A DNA stretch of 64,000 nt from Ptiloglossa arizonensis (GCF_051014685.1 NW_027478388.1:2157180-2221179), one strand, 5' to 3'. Positions 26,531 through 42,000 are shown, counted from the stretch's first letter. Notes: generated from the sequence alone by a model not told the origin. Numbers and translations are program-made.

Positions 26531-27965
26531 ATCTGAAAGTAGAAACTCGCCCGATTACAATGGTGTGTGTACTTTTCCCCTAGGTCATTCCAGTTATTGG
26601 TTTCGAGTATCAGACCAGCAAAAATTTTGATGGTTTCTCAAACAGTCCTTAACTTCAAACTCCCATATCTCGCGAACGGATTGACGAACTCTAGAAATTC
26701 CTGTTGCGTCTGAAAGTAGAAGCTCGCCCGATTACAACGTTATGTGTATTTTTCCCCTAGGCCATTGTAGTTATTGGTTTGGATTATCAGATTTGCGAAA
26801 ATTTTTATGGTTCCTCAACCATTCCTTAACTTCAAACTCCCATATCTCGCGAATGGATTGACGAACTCGAGCAGTTCCTGTTGCATATGAAAGTAGAAAC
26901 TCGCCCGATTACAAAGACATGTGTGTTTTTCCCCTAGGCCTTTGTAGTTATTGGTTTCGAGTATCAGACTTGCGAAAATTTTGAGGGTTTCCCAACCATT
27001 CCTTAACTCCAAACTCCCATATCTCGCGAACGGATTTAAGAAATCGAGAAATTCCTGTTGCATCTGAAAGTAGAAACTCGCCCGATTACAATGGTGTGTG
27101 TACTTTTCCCCTAGGTCATTCCAGTTATTGGTTTCGAGTATCAGACCAGCAAAAATTTTGATGGTTTCTCAAACATTCCTTAATTTCAAACTCCCATATC
27201 TCGCGAACGGATTGACGAACTCGAGAAATTCCTGTTGCGTCTGAAAGTAGAAGTTCGCCCGATTACAACGTTATGTGTATTTTTCCCCTAGGCCATTGTA
27301 GTTATTGGTTTCGATTATCAGATTTGCGAAAATTTTGATGGTTCCTCAACCATTCCTTAACTTCAAACTCCCATATCTCGCGAATGGATTGACGAACTCG
27401 AGCAGTTCCTATTGCATATGAAAGTAGAAACTCGCCCGATTACAAAGACATGTGTGTTTTTCCCCTAGGCCTTTGTAGTTATTGGTTTCGAGTATCAGAC
27501 TTGCGAAAATTTTGAGGGTTTCCCAACCATTCCTTAACTCCAAACTCCCATATCTCGCGAACGGATTTAAGAAATCGAGAAATTCCTGTTGCATCTGAAA
27601 GTAGAAACTCGCCCGATTACAATGGTGTGTGTACTTTTCCCCTAGGTCATTCCAGTTATTGGTTTCGAGTATCAGACCAGCAAAAATTTTGATGGTTTCT
27701 CAAACATTCCTTAATTTCAAACTCCCATATCTCGCGAACGGATTGACGAACTCGAGAAATTCCTGTTGCATCTGAAAGTAGAAGCTCGCCCGATTACAAC
27801 GTTATGTGTATTTTTCCCCTAGGCCATTGTAGTTATTGGTTTCGATTATCAGATTTGCGAAAATTTTGATGGTTCCTCAACCATTCCTTAACATCAAACT
27901 CCCATATCTCGCGAATGGATTGACGAACTCGAGCAGTTCCTGTTGCATATGAAAGTAGAAACTCG
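26531..27965. repeat. 3-monomer higher-order repeat, 531-bp period, about 2.7 copies
   Basis: The unit starting CATCTGAAAGTAGAAAC at 26530 restarts at 27061 and 27592, both at 531-bp steps. Each unit comprises a TCATTCCAGTTATTGG/ACCAGCAAAAATT monomer, an ACAACGTTATGTG/GATTATCAG monomer, and a GAATGGATTG/GAGCAGTTCC monomer. The third copy changes after about 27965 to GGCATGTGCATTTTT. Confidence 0.87.
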
Positions 27966-30060
27966 CCCGATTACAAAGGCATGTGCATTTTTCCCCTAGG
28001 CCTTTGTAGTTATTGGTTTCGAGTATCAGACTTTCGAAAATTTTGATGGTTTCTCAACCATTCCTTAACTTCAAACTCCCATATCTCGCGAACGGATTTA
28101 CGCAACCGAGAAATTCCGGTTGCATCTGAAAGTAGAAGCTCGCCCGATTACAACGTTATGTGTATTTTTCCCCTAGGCCATTGTAGTTATTGGTTTCGGG
28201 TATCAGACTTGCGAAAATTTTGATGGTTCCTCAACCATTCCTTAACTTCAAACTCCCATATCTCGCGAACGGATTGAAGAACTCGAGAAATTCCTGTTGC
28301 ATCTGAAAGTAGAAACTCGCCCGATTACAAAGATATGTGTGTTTGTCCCCTAGGCCTTTGTAGTTATTCGTTTCGTGTATCAGACTTTCGAAAATTTTGA
28401 TGGTTTCTCAAGCGTTCCTTAACTTAAACACCCATATCTTGCGAACGGATTGAAGAACTCGAGAAATTCCTGTAGCATCTGAAAGTGGAAACTCGCCCGA
28501 TTACAAAGGTATGTGCATTTTCCCCTAGGCCTTTGTAGTTATTGGTTTCGAGTATCAAACTTTCGAAAATTTCGATGGTTCCCCAAGCATTCCTTAACTT
28601 CAAACTCCCATATCTTGCGAACGGATTGAAGAACTCGAGAAATTCCTGTTGCATCTGAAAGTAGAAACTCGCCCGATTACAACGTTATGTGTATTTTTCC
28701 CCTAGGCCATTGTATTTATTGGTTTCGTTTATCAGACTTGCGAAAATTTTGAGGGTTTCCCAACCATTCCTTAACTCCAAACTCCCATATCTCGCAAACG
28801 GATTTACGAAATCGAGAAATTCCTGTTGCATCTGAAAGTAGAAACTCGCCCGATTACGATGGTGTGTGTACTTTTCCCCTAGGTCATTCCAGTTATTGGT
28901 TTCGAGTATCAGACCAGCAAAAATCTTGATGGTTTCTCAAACATTCCTTAACTTCAAACTCCCATATCTCGCGAACGGATTGACGAACTCGAGAAATTCC
29001 TGTTGCGTCTGAAAGTAGAAGCTCGCCCGATTACAACGTTATGTGTATTTTTCCCCTAGGCCATTGTATTTATTGGTTTCGTTTATCAGATTTGCGAAAA
29101 TTTTGATGGTTCCTCAACCATTCCTTAACTTCAAACTCCCATATCTCGCGAATGGATTGACGAACTCGAGCAGTTCCTGTTGCATATGAAAGTAGAAACT
29201 CGCCCGATTACAAAGACATGTGTGTTTTTCCCCTAGGCCTTTGTAGTTATTGGTTTCGAGTATCAGACTTGCGAAAATTTTGAGGGTTTCCCAACCATTC
29301 CTTAACTCCAAACTCCCATATCTCGCGAACGGATTTAACAAATCGAGAAATTCCTGTTGCACCTGAAAGTAGAAACTCGCCCGATTACAATGGTGTGTGT
29401 ACTTTTCCCCTAGGTCATTCCAGTTATTGGTTTCGAGTATCAGACCAGCAAAAATTTTGATGGTTTCTCAAACATTCCTTAACTTCAAACTCCCATATCT
29501 CGCAAACGGATTGACGAACTCGAGAAATTCCTGTTGCATCTGAAAGTAGAAACTCGCCCGATTACAAAGGTATGTGTATTTTTCCCTAGGCCTTTGTAGT
29601 TATTGGTTTCTAGCATCAGAATTGCGAAAATGTTGATGGTTTCTCAAACATTCCTTAACTTCGAACTCCCATATCTCGCGAACGGATTGACGAACTCGAG
29701 AAATTCCTGTTGCATCTGAGAGTGGAAACTCGCCCGATTACAAAGGTATGTGCATTTTCCCCTAGGCCTTTGTAGTTATTGGTTTCGAGTATCAAACTGT
29801 CGAAAATTTCGATGGTTCCACAAGCATTCCTAAACTTCAAACTCCCATATCTTGCGAACGGATTGAAGAACTCGAGAAATTCCTGTTGCATCTGAAAGTA
29901 GAAACTCGCCCGATTACAAAGATATGTGTGTTTTTCCCCTAGGCCTTTGTAGTTATTGGTTTCGAGTATCAGACTTTCGAAAATTTTGATGGTTTCTCAA
30001 GCATTCCTTAACTCCAAACTCCCATATCTCGCGAACGGATTTACGAAATCGAGAAATTCC
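27966..30060. repeat. Mixed satellite monomers
   Basis: About 12 monomers drawing on types found in neighbouring blocks. TTTACGCAACCGAG with GAAATTCCGG occurs near 28096. Units at 28985-29400 resemble the 3-mer HOR with a TTGTATTTATTGG variant. There is no clean tandem period over the whole stretch, and no gene. Confidence 0.7.
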
Positions 30061-33000
30061 TGTTGCATCTGAAAGTAGAAACTCGCCCGATTACAATGGT
30101 GTGTGTACTTTTCCCCTAGGTCATTCCAGTTATTGGTTTCGAGTATCAGACCAGCAAAAATTTTGATGGTTTCTCAAACGTTCCTTAACTTCAAACTCCC
30201 ATATCTCGCGAATGGATTGACGAACTCGAGCAGTTCCTGTTGCATATGAAAGTAGAAACTCGCCCGATTACAAAGACATGTGTGTTTTTCCCCTAGGTCA
30301 TTCCAGTTATTGGTTTCGAGTATCAGACCAGCAAAAATTTTGATGGTTTCTCAAACATTCCTTAACTTCAAACTCCCATATCTCGCGAACGGATTGACGA
30401 ACTCGAGAAATTCCTGTTGCATCTGAAAGTAGAAACTCGCCCGATTACAAAGGCATGTGCATTTTTCCCCTAGGCCTTTGTAGTTATTGGTTTCGAGTAT
30501 CAGACTTGCGAAAATTTTGATGGTTTCTCAACCATTCCTTAACTTCAAACTCCCATATCTCGCGAACGGATTTACGCAACCGAGAAATTCCGGTTGCATC
30601 TGAAAGTAGAAGCTCGCCCGATTACAACTTTATGTGTATTTTTCCCCTAGGCCATTGTAGTTATTGGTTTCGGGTATCAGACTTGCGAAAATTCTGATGG
30701 TTCCTCAACCATTCCTTAACTTCAAACTCCCATATCTCGCGAACGGATTGACGAACTCGAGAAATTCCTGTTGCATCTGAAAGTAGAAACTCGCCCGATT
30801 ACAAAGCTATGTGTATTTTTCCCTAGGCCTTTGTAGTTATTGGTCTCTAGGATCAGAATTGTGAAAATTTTGATGGTTTCTCAACCGTTCCTTAACTTCG
30901 AACTCCCATATCTTGCGAACGGATTGACGAACTCGAGAAATTCCTGTTGCATCTGAAAGTAGAAACTCGCCCGATTACAAAGATATGTGTGTTTGTCCCC
31001 TAGGCCTTTGTTGTTATTAGTTTCGAGTATCAGACTTGCTTAAATTTTGAGGGTTTCCCAACCATTCCTTAACTTCAAGCTCCCATATCTCGCGAACGGA
31101 TTGACGAACTCGAGAAATTCATGTTGCATCTGAAAGTAGAGACTCGCCCGATTAGAATGGAGCGGGTACTTTTCCCCTAGGCCATTCCAGATATGCGTTT
31201 CTAGCATCAGAATTGCGAAAATTTCGATGGTTCCTCAACCATTCCTTAACTTCAAACTCCCATATCTCGTGAACGGATTGACGAACTCGAGAAATTCCTG
31301 TTGCATCTGAAAGTAGAAACTCGCCCGATTACAATGGTGTGTGTACTTTTCCCCTAGGTCATTCCAGTTATTGGTTTCGAGTATCAGACCAGCAAAAATT
31401 TTGATGGTTTCTCAAACATTCCTTAACTTCAAACTCCCATATCTCGCGAACGGATTGACAAACTCGAGAAATTCCTGTTGCGTCTGAAAGTAGAAGCTCG
31501 CCCGATTACAACGTTATGTGTATTTTTCCCCTAGGCAATTGTAGTTATTGGTTTCGATTATCAGATTTGCGAAAATTTTGATGGTTCCTCAACCATTCCT
31601 TAACTTCAAACTCTCATATCTCGCGAATGGATTGACGAACTCGAGTAGTTCCTGTTGCATATGAAAGTAGAAACTCGCCCGATTACAAAGGCATGTGCAT
31701 TTTTCCCCTAGGCCTTTGTAGTTATTGGTTTCGAGTATCAGACTTGCGAAAATTTTGATGGTTTCTCAACCATTCCTTAACTTCAAACTCCCATATCTCG
31801 CGAACGGATTTACGCAACCGAGAAATTCCGGTTGCATCTGAAAGTAGAAGCTCGCCCGATTACAACTTTATGCGTATTTTTCCCCTAGGCCATTGTAGTT
31901 ATTGGTTTCGGGTATCAGACTTGCGAAAATTTTGATGGTTCCTCAACCATTCCTTAACTTCAAACTCCCATATCTCGCGAACGGATTGACGAACTCGAGA
32001 AATTCCTGTTGCATCTGAAAGTAGAACCTCGCCCGATTACAAAGCTATGTGTATTTTTCCCTAGGCCTTTGTAGTTATTGGTCTCTAGGATCAGAAATGT
32101 GAAAATTTTGATGGTTTCTCAACCGTTCCTTAACTTCGAACTCCCATATCTCGCGAACGGAATGACGAACTCGAGAAATTCCTGTTGCATCTGAAAGTGG
32201 AAACTCGCCCGATTACAAAGGTATGTGTATTTTTCCCCTAGGCCTTTGTAGTTATTGGTTTCGAGTATCAGACTTTCGAAAATTTTGATGGTTTCTCAAG
32301 CATTCCTTAACTTCAAACTCCCATATCTTGCGAACGGATTGACGAACTCGAGAAATTCCTGTTGCATCTGAAAGTAGAAACTCGCCCGATTACAAAGATA
32401 TGTGTGTTTGTCCCCTAGGCCTTTGTTGTTATTAGTTTCGAGTATCAGACTTGCTTAAATTTTGAGGGTTTCCCAACCATTCCTTAACTTCAAGCTCCCA
32501 TATCTCGCGAACGGATTGACGAACTCGAGAAATTCATGTTGCTTCTGAAAGTAGAGACTCGCCCGATTAGAATGGAGCGGGTACTTTTCCCCTAGGCCAT
32601 TCCAGATATGCGTTTCTAGCATCAGAATTGCGAAAATTTCGATGGTTCCTCAACCATTCCTTAACTTCAAACTCCCATATCTCGTGAACGGATTGACGAA
32701 CTCGAGAAATTCCTGTTGCATCTGAAAGTAGAAACTCGCCCGATTACAATGGTGTGTGTACTTTTCCCCTAGGTCATTCCAGTTATTGGTTTCGAGTATC
32801 AGACCAGCAAAAATTTTGATGGTTTCTCAAACATTCCTTAACTTCAAACTCCCATATCTCGCGAACGGATTGACAAACTCGAGAAATTCCTGTTGCGTCT
32901 GAAAGTAGAAGCTCGCCCGATTACAACGTTATGTGTATTTTTCCCCTAGGCAATTGTAGTTATTGGTTTCGATTATCAGATTTGCGAAAATTTTGATGGT

Positions 33001-36000
33001 TCCTCAACCATTCCTTAACTTCAAACTCTCATATCTCGCGAATGGATTGACGAACTCGAGTAGTTCCTGTTGCATATGAAAGTAGAAACTCGCCCGATTA
33101 CAAAGGCATGTGCATTTTTCCCCTAGGCCTTTGTAGTTATTGGTTTCGAGTATCAGACTTGCGAAAATTTTGATGGTTTCTCAACCATTCCTTAACTTCA
33201 AACTCCCATATCTCGCGAACGGATTTACGCAACCGAGAAATTCCGGTTGCATCTGAAAGTAGAAGCTCGCCCGATTACAACTTTATGTGTATTTTTCCCC
33301 TAGGCCATTGTAGTTATTGGTTTCGGGTATCAGACTTGCGAAAATTTTGATGGTTCCTCAACCATTCCTTAACTTCAAACTCCCATATCTCGCGAACGGA
33401 TTGACGAACTCGAGAAATTCCTGTTGCATCTGAAAGTAGAACCTCGCCCGATTACAAAGCTATGTGTATTTTTCCCTAGGCCTTTGTAGTTATTGGTCTC
33501 TAGGATCAGAAATGTGAAAATTTTGATGGTTTCTCAACGGTTCCTTAACTTCGAACTCCCATATCTCGCGAACGGAATGACGAACTCGAGAAATTCCTGT
33601 TGCATCTGAAAGTGGAAACACGCCCGATTACAAAGGTATGTGTATTTTTCCCCTAGGCCTTTGTAGTTATTGGTTTCGAGTATCAGACTTTCGAAAATTT
33701 TGATGGTTTCTCAAGCATTCCTTAACTTCAAACTCCCATATCTTGCGAACGGATTGACGAACTCGAGAAATTCCTGATGCATCTGAAAGTAGAAACTCGC
33801 CCGATTACAAAGATATGTGTGCTTGTCCCCTAGGCCTTTGTTGTTATTAGTTTCGAGTATCAGACTTGCGAAAATTTTGAGGGTTTCCCAACCATTCCTT
33901 AACTTCAAGCTCCCATATCTCGCGAACGGATTGACGAACTCGAGAAATTCATGTTGCATCTGAAAGTAGAGACTCGCCCGATTAGAATGGAGCGGGTACT
34001 TTTCCCCTAGGCCATTCCAGATATGCGTTTCTAGCATCAGAATTGCGAAAATTTCGATGGTTCCTCAACCATTCCTTAACTTCAAACTCCCATATCTTGC
34101 GAACGGATTGACGAACTCGAGAAATTCCAGTTTCATCTGAAAGTAGAAACTCGCCCGATTACAACGTTATGTGTATTTTTCCCCTAGGCAATTGTAGTTA
34201 TTGGTTTCGATTATCAGATTTGCGAAAATTTTGATGGTTCCTCAACCATTCCTTAACTTCAAACTCTCATATCTCGCGAATGGATTGACGAACTCGAGTA
34301 GTTCCTGTTGCATATGAAAGTAGAAACTCGCCCGATTACAAAGGCATGTGCATTTTTCCCCTAGGCCTTTGTAGTTATTGGTTTCGAGTATCAGACTTGC
34401 GAAAATTTTGATGGTTTCTCAACCATTCCTTAACTTCAAACTCCCATATCTCGCGAACGGATTTACGCAACCGAGAAATTCCGGTTGCATCTGAAAGTAG
34501 AAGCTCGCCCGATTACAACTTTATGTGTATTTTTCCCCTAGGCCATTGTAGTTATTGGTTTCGGGTATCAGACTTGCGAAAATTTTGATGGTTCCTCAAC
34601 CATTCCTTAACTTCAAACTCCCATATCTCGCGAACGGATTGACGAACTCGAGAAATTCCTGTTGCATCTGAAAGTAGAACCTCGCCCGATTACAAAGCTA
34701 TGTGTATTTTTCCCTAGGCCTTTGTAGTTATTGGTCTCTAGGATCAGAAATGTGAAAATTTTGATGGTTTCTCAACGGTTCCTTAACTTCGAACTCCCAT
34801 ATCTCGCGAACGGAATGACGAACTCGAGAAATTCCTGTTGCATCTGAAAGTGGAAACACGCCCGATTACAAAGGTATGTGTATTTTTCCCCTAGGCCTTT
34901 GTAGTTATTGGTTTCGAGTATCAGACTTTCGAAAATTTTGATGGTTTCTCAAGCATTCCTTAACTTCAAACTCCCATATCTTGCGAACGGATTGACGAAC
35001 TCGAGAAATTCCTGTTGCATCTGAAAGTAGAAACTCGCCCGATTACAAAGATATGTGTGCTTGTCCCCTAGGCCTTTGTTGTTATTAGTTTCGAGTATCA
35101 GACTTGCGAAAATTTTGAGGGTTTCCCAACCATTCCTTAACTTCAAGCTCCCATATCTCGCGAACGGATTGACGAACTCGAGAAATTCATGTTGCATCTG
35201 AAAGTAGAGACTCGCCCGATTAGAATGGAGCGGGTACTTTTCCCCTAGGCCATTCCAGATATGCGTTTCTAGCATCAGAATTGCGAAAATTTCGATGGTT
35301 CCTCAACCATTCCTTAACTTCAAACTCCCATATCTTGCGAACGGATTGACGAACTCGAGAAATTCCAGTTTCATCTGAAAGTAGAAACTCGCCCGATTAC
35401 AAAGATATGTGTGTTTTTCCCCTAGGCCTTTGTAGTTATTGGTTTCGAGTATCAGACTTGCGAAAATTTTGATGGTTTCTCAACCATTCCTTAACTTCAA
35501 ACTCCCATATCTCGCGAACGGATTTACGCAACCGAGAAATTCCGGTTGCATCTGAAAGTAGAAGCTCGCCCGATTACAACTTTATGTGTATTTTTCCCCT
35601 AGGCCATTGTAGTTATTGGTTTCGGGTATCAGACTTGCGAAAATTTTGATGGTTCCTCAACCATTCCTTAACTTCAAACTCCCATATCTCGCGAACGGAT
35701 TGACGAACTCGAGAAATTCCTGTTGCATCTGAAAGTAGAACCTCGCCCGATTACAAAGCTATGTGTATTTTTCCCTAGGCCTTTGTAGTTATTGGTCTCT
35801 AGGATCAGAAATGTGAAAATTTTGATGGTTTCTCAACGGTTCCTTAACTTCGAACTCCCATATCTCGCGAACGGAATGACGAACTCGAGAAATTCCTGTT
35901 GCATCTGAAAGTGGAAACACGCCCGATTACAAAGGTATGTGTATTTTTCCCCTAGGCCTTTGTAGTTATTGGTTTCGAGTATCAGACTTTCGAAAATTTT

Positions 36001-39000
36001 GATGGTTTCTCAAGCATTCCTTAACTTCAAACTCCCATATCTTGCGAACGGATTGACGAACTCGAGAAATTCCTGTTGCATCTGAAAGTAGAAACTCGCC
36101 CGATTACAAAGATATGTGTGCTTGTCCCCTAGGCCTTTGTTGTTATTAGTTTCGAGTATCAGACTTGCGAAAATTTTGAGGGTTTCCCAACCATTCCTTA
36201 ACTTCAAGCTCCCATATCTCGCGAACGGATTGACGAACTCGAGAAATTCATGTTGCATCTGAAAGTAGAGACTCGCCCGATTAGAATGGAGCGGGTACTT
36301 TTCCCCTAGGCCATTCCAGATATGCGTTTCTAGCATCAGAATTGCGAAAATTTCGATGGTTCCTCAACCATTCCTTAACTTCAAACTCCCATATCTTGCG
36401 AACGGATTGACGAACTCGAGAAATTCCAGTTTCATCTGAAAGTAGAAACTCGCCCGATTACAAAGATATGTGTGTTTTTCCCCTAGGCCTTTGTAGTTAT
36501 TGGTTTCGAGTATCAGAATTTCGAAAATTTTGATGGTTTCTCAAGCATTCCTTAACTTCAAACTCCCATATCTTGCGAACGGATTGAAGAACTCGAGAAA
36601 TTCCTGTTGCCTCTGAAAGTGGAATCACGCCCGATTACAAAGGTATGTGCATTTTCCCCTAGGCCTTTGTAGTTATTGGTTTCGAGTATCAAATTTTCGA
36701 AAATTTTGATGGTTTCTCAAGCATTCCTTAAGTTCAAACTCCCATATCTTACGAACGGATTGATGAACTCGAGAAATTCCTGTTGCATCTGAAAGTAGAA
36801 ACTCGCCCGGTTACAAAGATATGTGTGTTTTTCACCTAGGCCTTTGTAGTTATTGGTTTCGAGTATCAGACTTTCGAAAATTTTGATGGTTTCTCCAGCA
36901 TTCCTTAACTTCAAACACCCATATCTTGCGAACGGATTGAAGAACTCGAGAAATTCCTGTTGCATCCGAAAGTGGAATCACGCCCGATTACAAAAGTATG
37001 TGCATTTTCCCCTAGGCCTTTGTAGTTATTGGTTTCGAGTATCAAATTTTCGAAAATTTTAATGGTTTCTCAAGCATTCCTTAAGTTCAAACTCCCATAT
37101 CTTGCGAACGGATTGACGAACTCGAGAAATTCCTGTTGCATCTGAAAGTAGAAACTCGCCCGATTACAAAGATATGTGTGTTTTTCCCTAGGCCTTTGTA
37201 GTTATTGGTTTCGAGTATTAAACTTTCGAAAATTTTGATGGTTTCTCAAGCATTCCTTAAGTTCAAACTCCCATATCTTGCGAACGGATTGACAAACTCG
37301 AGAAATTCCTGTTGCAACTGAAAGTGGAAACTCGCCCGATTACAAAGGTACGTGCATTTTTCCCCTTGGTCTTTGTAGTCATTGGTTTCGAGAATCAGTC
37401 TTGCGAAAATTTTGATGGTTTCTCAAGCATTCCTTAACTTCAAACTCGCATATCTCGCGAACGGATTGACGAATTCGAGAAATTCCTTCTGCATCTGAAA
37501 GTAGAAACTCGACCGATTACAAAGGTATGTGTGTTTTCCCCTAGGCCTTTGTAGTTATTGGTTTCGAGTATCAGAATTGCGAAAACTTCGACGGTTTCCC
37601 AGCCATTCCTTAACTTCAAACTCCCATATCTCGCGAACGGATTGACGAACTCGAGAAATTCCTGTTGCGTCTGAAAGCGGAAGCTCGCCCGATTACAAAG
37701 GTATGTGTATTTTTCCCTAGGCCTTTGTAGTTATTGGTTTCTAGCATCAGAATCGTGAAAATTTTGATTGTTTCTCAACCATTCCTTAACTTCAAACTCC
37801 CATATCTCGCGAACGGAATGACGAACTCGAGAAATTCCTGTTGCATCTGAAAGTAGAAACTCGCCCGATTAGAATGGTGTGTGTACTTTTCCCCTAGGCC
37901 ATTCCAGTTGTTCGTTTCTAGCATCAGGCTTTCGAAAATTTTGATGGTTTCTCAAGCATTCCTTAACTTCAAACTCCCATATCTTGCGAACGGATTGAAG
38001 AACTCGTGAAATTCCTGTTGCATCTGAAAGTGGAAACTCGCCCGATTACAAAGGTATGTGTATTTTTCCGCTAGGCCTTTGTAGTTATTGGTTTCGAGTA
38101 TCAGACTTGCGAAAATTTTGAGGGTTTCCCAACCATTCCTTAACTCCAAACTCCCATATCTCGCGAACGGATTGACGAACTCGAGAAATTCCTGTTGCAT
38201 CTGAAAGTAGAAACTCACCCGATTACAAAGATATGTGTGTTTGTCCCCTAGGCCTTTGTAGTTATTGGTTTCGAGTATCAGACTTTCGAAAATTTTGATG
38301 GTTTCTCAAGCATTCCTTAACTTCAAACACCCATATCTTGCGAACGGATTGAAGAACTCGAGAAATTCCTGTTGCATCTGAAAGTGGAAACTCGCCCGAT
38401 TACAAAGGTATGTGCATTTTCCCCTAGGCCTTTGTAGTTATTGGTTTCGAGTATCAGACTTTCGAAAATTTTGATGGTTTCTCAAGCATTCCTTAACTTA
38501 AAACTCCCATATCTTGCGAACGGATTGAAGAACTCGAGAAATTCCTGTTGCATCTGAAAGTAGAAACTCGCCCGATTACAAAGATATGTGTGTTTTTCCC
38601 ATAGGCCTTTGTTGTTATTGGTTTCGAGTATCAGACTTGAGAAAATTTTGAGAGTTTCCCAACCATTCCTCAACTTCAAACTCCCATATCTCGCGAACGG
38701 ATTTACGAAATCGAGAAATTCCTGTTGCATCTGAAAGTAGAAACTCGCCCGATTAGAACTTGTGTGTACTTTTCCCCTAGGCCATTCCAGTTATTCGTTT
38801 CTAGCATCAGAATTGCGAAAATGTTGATGGTTTCTCAAACATTCCTTAACTTCAAACTCCCATATCTCGCGAACGGATTGACGAACTCGAGAAATTCCTG
38901 TTGCATCTGAAAGTGGAAACTCGCCCGATTACAAAGGTATGTGCATTTTTCCCCTAGGCCATTGTAGTTATTGGTTTTGAGTATCAGATTTGCGAAAATT

Positions 39001-39075
39001 TTGATGGTTTCTCAACCATTCCTTAACTTCAAGCTCCCATATCTCGCGAACGGATTGACGAACTCGAGAAATTCA
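30061..39075. repeat. Super-repeat block, copy 1 (9015 bp, about 51 monomers)
   Basis: This block is followed immediately by a second copy at 39076. Its first 6.4 kb contains five versions of one HOR. The marker AGGCATGTGC falls at 30451, 31689, 33104 and 34342 (steps of 7, 8 and 7 monomers). A 6-monomer version then runs to about 36460, shown by the repeated stretch at 33711, 34949 and 36010 (steps 1238 and 1061 bp). Markers are GGAGCGGGTAC, CCAGATATGCGTTTC and GTCTCTAGGATCAGAA. The last 2.6 kb is a different set of monomers, including GTACGTGCATTTTTCCCCTT near 37348 and AACTCGACCG near 37506. Confidence 0.9.
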
Positions 39076-42000
39076 TGTTGCATCTGAAAGTAGAAACTCG
39101 CCCGATTACAATGGTGTGTGTACTTTTCCCCTAGGTCATTCCAGTTATTGGTTTCGAGTATCAGACCAGCAAAAATTTTGATGGTTTCTCAAACGTTCCT
39201 TAACTTCAAACTCCCATATCTCGCGAATGGATTGACGAACTCGAGCAGTTCCTGTTGCATATGAAAGTAGAAACTCGCCCGATTACAAAGACATGTGTGT
39301 TTTTCCCCTAGGTCATTCCAGTTATTGGTTTCGAGTATCAGACCAGCAAAAATTTTGATGGTTTCTCAAACATTCCTTAACTTCAAACTCCCATATCTCG
39401 CGAACGGATTGACGAACTCGAGAAATTCCTGTTGCATCTGAAAGTAGAAACTCGCCCGATTACAAAGGCATGTGCATTTTTCCCCTAGGCCTTTGTAGTT
39501 ATTGGTTTCGAGTATCAGACTTGCGAAAATTTTGATGGTTTCTCAACCATTCCTTAACTTCAAACTCCCATATCTCGCGAACGGATTTACGCAACCGAGA
39601 AATTCCGGTTGCATCTGAAAGTAGAAGCTCGCCCGATTACAACTTTATGTGTATTTTTCCCCTAGGCCATTGTAGTTATTGGTTTCGGGTATCAGACTTG
39701 CGAAAATTCTGATGGTTCCTCAACCATTCCTTAACTTCAAACTCCCATATCTCGCGAACGGATTGACGAACTCGAGAAATTCCTGTTGCATCTGAAAGTA
39801 GAAACTCGCCCGATTACAAAGCTATGTGTATTTTTCCCTAGGCCTTTGTAGTTATTGGTCTCTAGGATCAGAATTGTGAAAATTTTGATGGTTTCTCAAC
39901 CGTTCCTTAACTTCGAACTCCCATATCTCGCGAACGGAATGACGAACTCGAGAAATTCCTGTTGCATCTGAAAGTGGAAACTCGTCCGATTACAAAGGTA
40001 TGTGTATTTTTCCCCTAGGCCTTTGTAGTTATTGGTTTCGAGTATCAGACTTTCGAAAATTTTGATGGTTTCTCAAGCATTCCTTAACTTCAAACTCCCA
40101 TATCTTGCGAACGGATTGACGAACTCGAGAAATTCCTGTTGCATCTGAAAGTAGAAACTCGCCCGATTACAAAGATATGTGTGTTTGTCCCCTAGGCCTT
40201 TGTTGTTATTAGTTTCGAGTATCAGACTTGCTTAAATTTTGAGGGTTTCCCAACCATTCCTTAACTTCAAGCTCCCATATCTCGCGAACGGATTGACGAA
40301 CTCGAGAAATTCATGTTGCATCTGAAAGTAGAGACTCGCCCGATTAGAATGGAGCGGGTACTTTTCCCCTAGGCCATTCCAGATATGCGTTTCTAGCATC
40401 AGAATTGCGAAAATTTCGATGGTTCCTCAACCATTCCTTAACTTCAAACTCCCATATCTCGTGAACGGATTGACGAACTCGAGAAATTCCTGTTGCATCT
40501 GAAAGTAGAAACTCGCCCGATTACAATGGTGTGTGTACTTTTCCCCTAGGTCATTCCAGTTATTGGTTTCGAGTATCAGACCAGCAAAAATTTTGATGGT
40601 TTCTCAAACATTCCTTAACTTCAAACTCCCATATCTCGCGAACGGATTGACAAACTCGAGAAATTCCTGTTGCGTCTGAAAGTAGAAGCTCGCCCGATTA
40701 CAACGTTATGTGTATTTTTCCCCTAGGCAATTGTAGTTATTGGTTTCGATTATCAGATTTGCGAAAATTTTGATGGTTCCTCAACCATTCCTTAACTTCA
40801 AACTCTCATATCTCGCGAATGGATTGACGAACTCGAGTAGTTCCTGTTGCATATGAAAGTAGAAACTCGCCCGATTACAAAGGCATGTGCATTTTTCCCC
40901 TAGGCCTTTGTAGTTATTGGTTTCGAGTATCAGACTTGCGAAAATTTTGATGGTTTCTCAACCATTCCTTAACTTCAAACTCCCATATCTCGCGAACGGA
41001 TTTACGCAACCGAGAAATTCCGGTTGCATCTGAAAGTAGAAGCTCGCCCGATTACAACTTTATGTGTATTTTTCCCCTAGGCCATTGTAGTTATTGGTTT
41101 CGGGTATCAGACTTGCGAAAATTTTGATGGTTCCTCAACCATTCCTTAACTTCAAACTCCCATATCTCGCGAACGGATTGACGAACTCGAGAAATTCCTG
41201 TTGCATCTGAAAGTAGAACCTCGCCCGATTACAAAGCTATGTGTATTTTTCCCTAGGCCTTTGTAGTTATTGGTCTCTAGGATCAGAAATGTGAAAATTT
41301 TGATGGTTTCTCAACCGTTCCTTAACTTCGAACTCCCATATCTCGCGAACGGAATGACGAACTCGAGAAATTCCTGTTGCATCTGAAAGTGGAAACTCGC
41401 CCGATTACAAAGGTATGTGTATTTTTCCCCTAGGCCTTTGTAGTTATTGGTTTCGAGTATCAGACTTTCGAAAATTTTGATGGTTTCTCAAGCATTCCTT
41501 AACTTCAAACTCCCATATCTTGCGAACGGATTGACGAACTCGAGAAATTCCTGTTGCATCTGAAAGTAGAAACTCGCCCGATTACAAAGATATGTGTGTT
41601 TGTCCCCTAGGCCTTTGTTGTTATTAGTTTCGAGTATCAGACTTGCTTAAATTTTGAGGGTTTCCCAACCATTCCTTAACTTCAAGCTCCCATATCTCGC
41701 GAACGGATTGACGAACTCGAGAAATTCATGTTGCATCTGAAAGTAGAGACTCGCCCGATTAGAATGGAGCGGGTACTTTTCCCCTAGGCCATTCCAGATA
41801 TGCGTTTCTAGCATCAGAATTGCGAAAATTTCGATGGTTCCTGAACCATTCCTTAACTTCAAACTCCCATATCTCGTGAACGGATTGACGAACTCGAGAA
41901 ATTCCTGTTGCATCTGAAAGTAGAAACTCGCCCGATTACAATGGTGTGTGTACTTTTCCCCTAGGTCATTCCAGTTATTGGTTTCGAGTATCAGACCAGC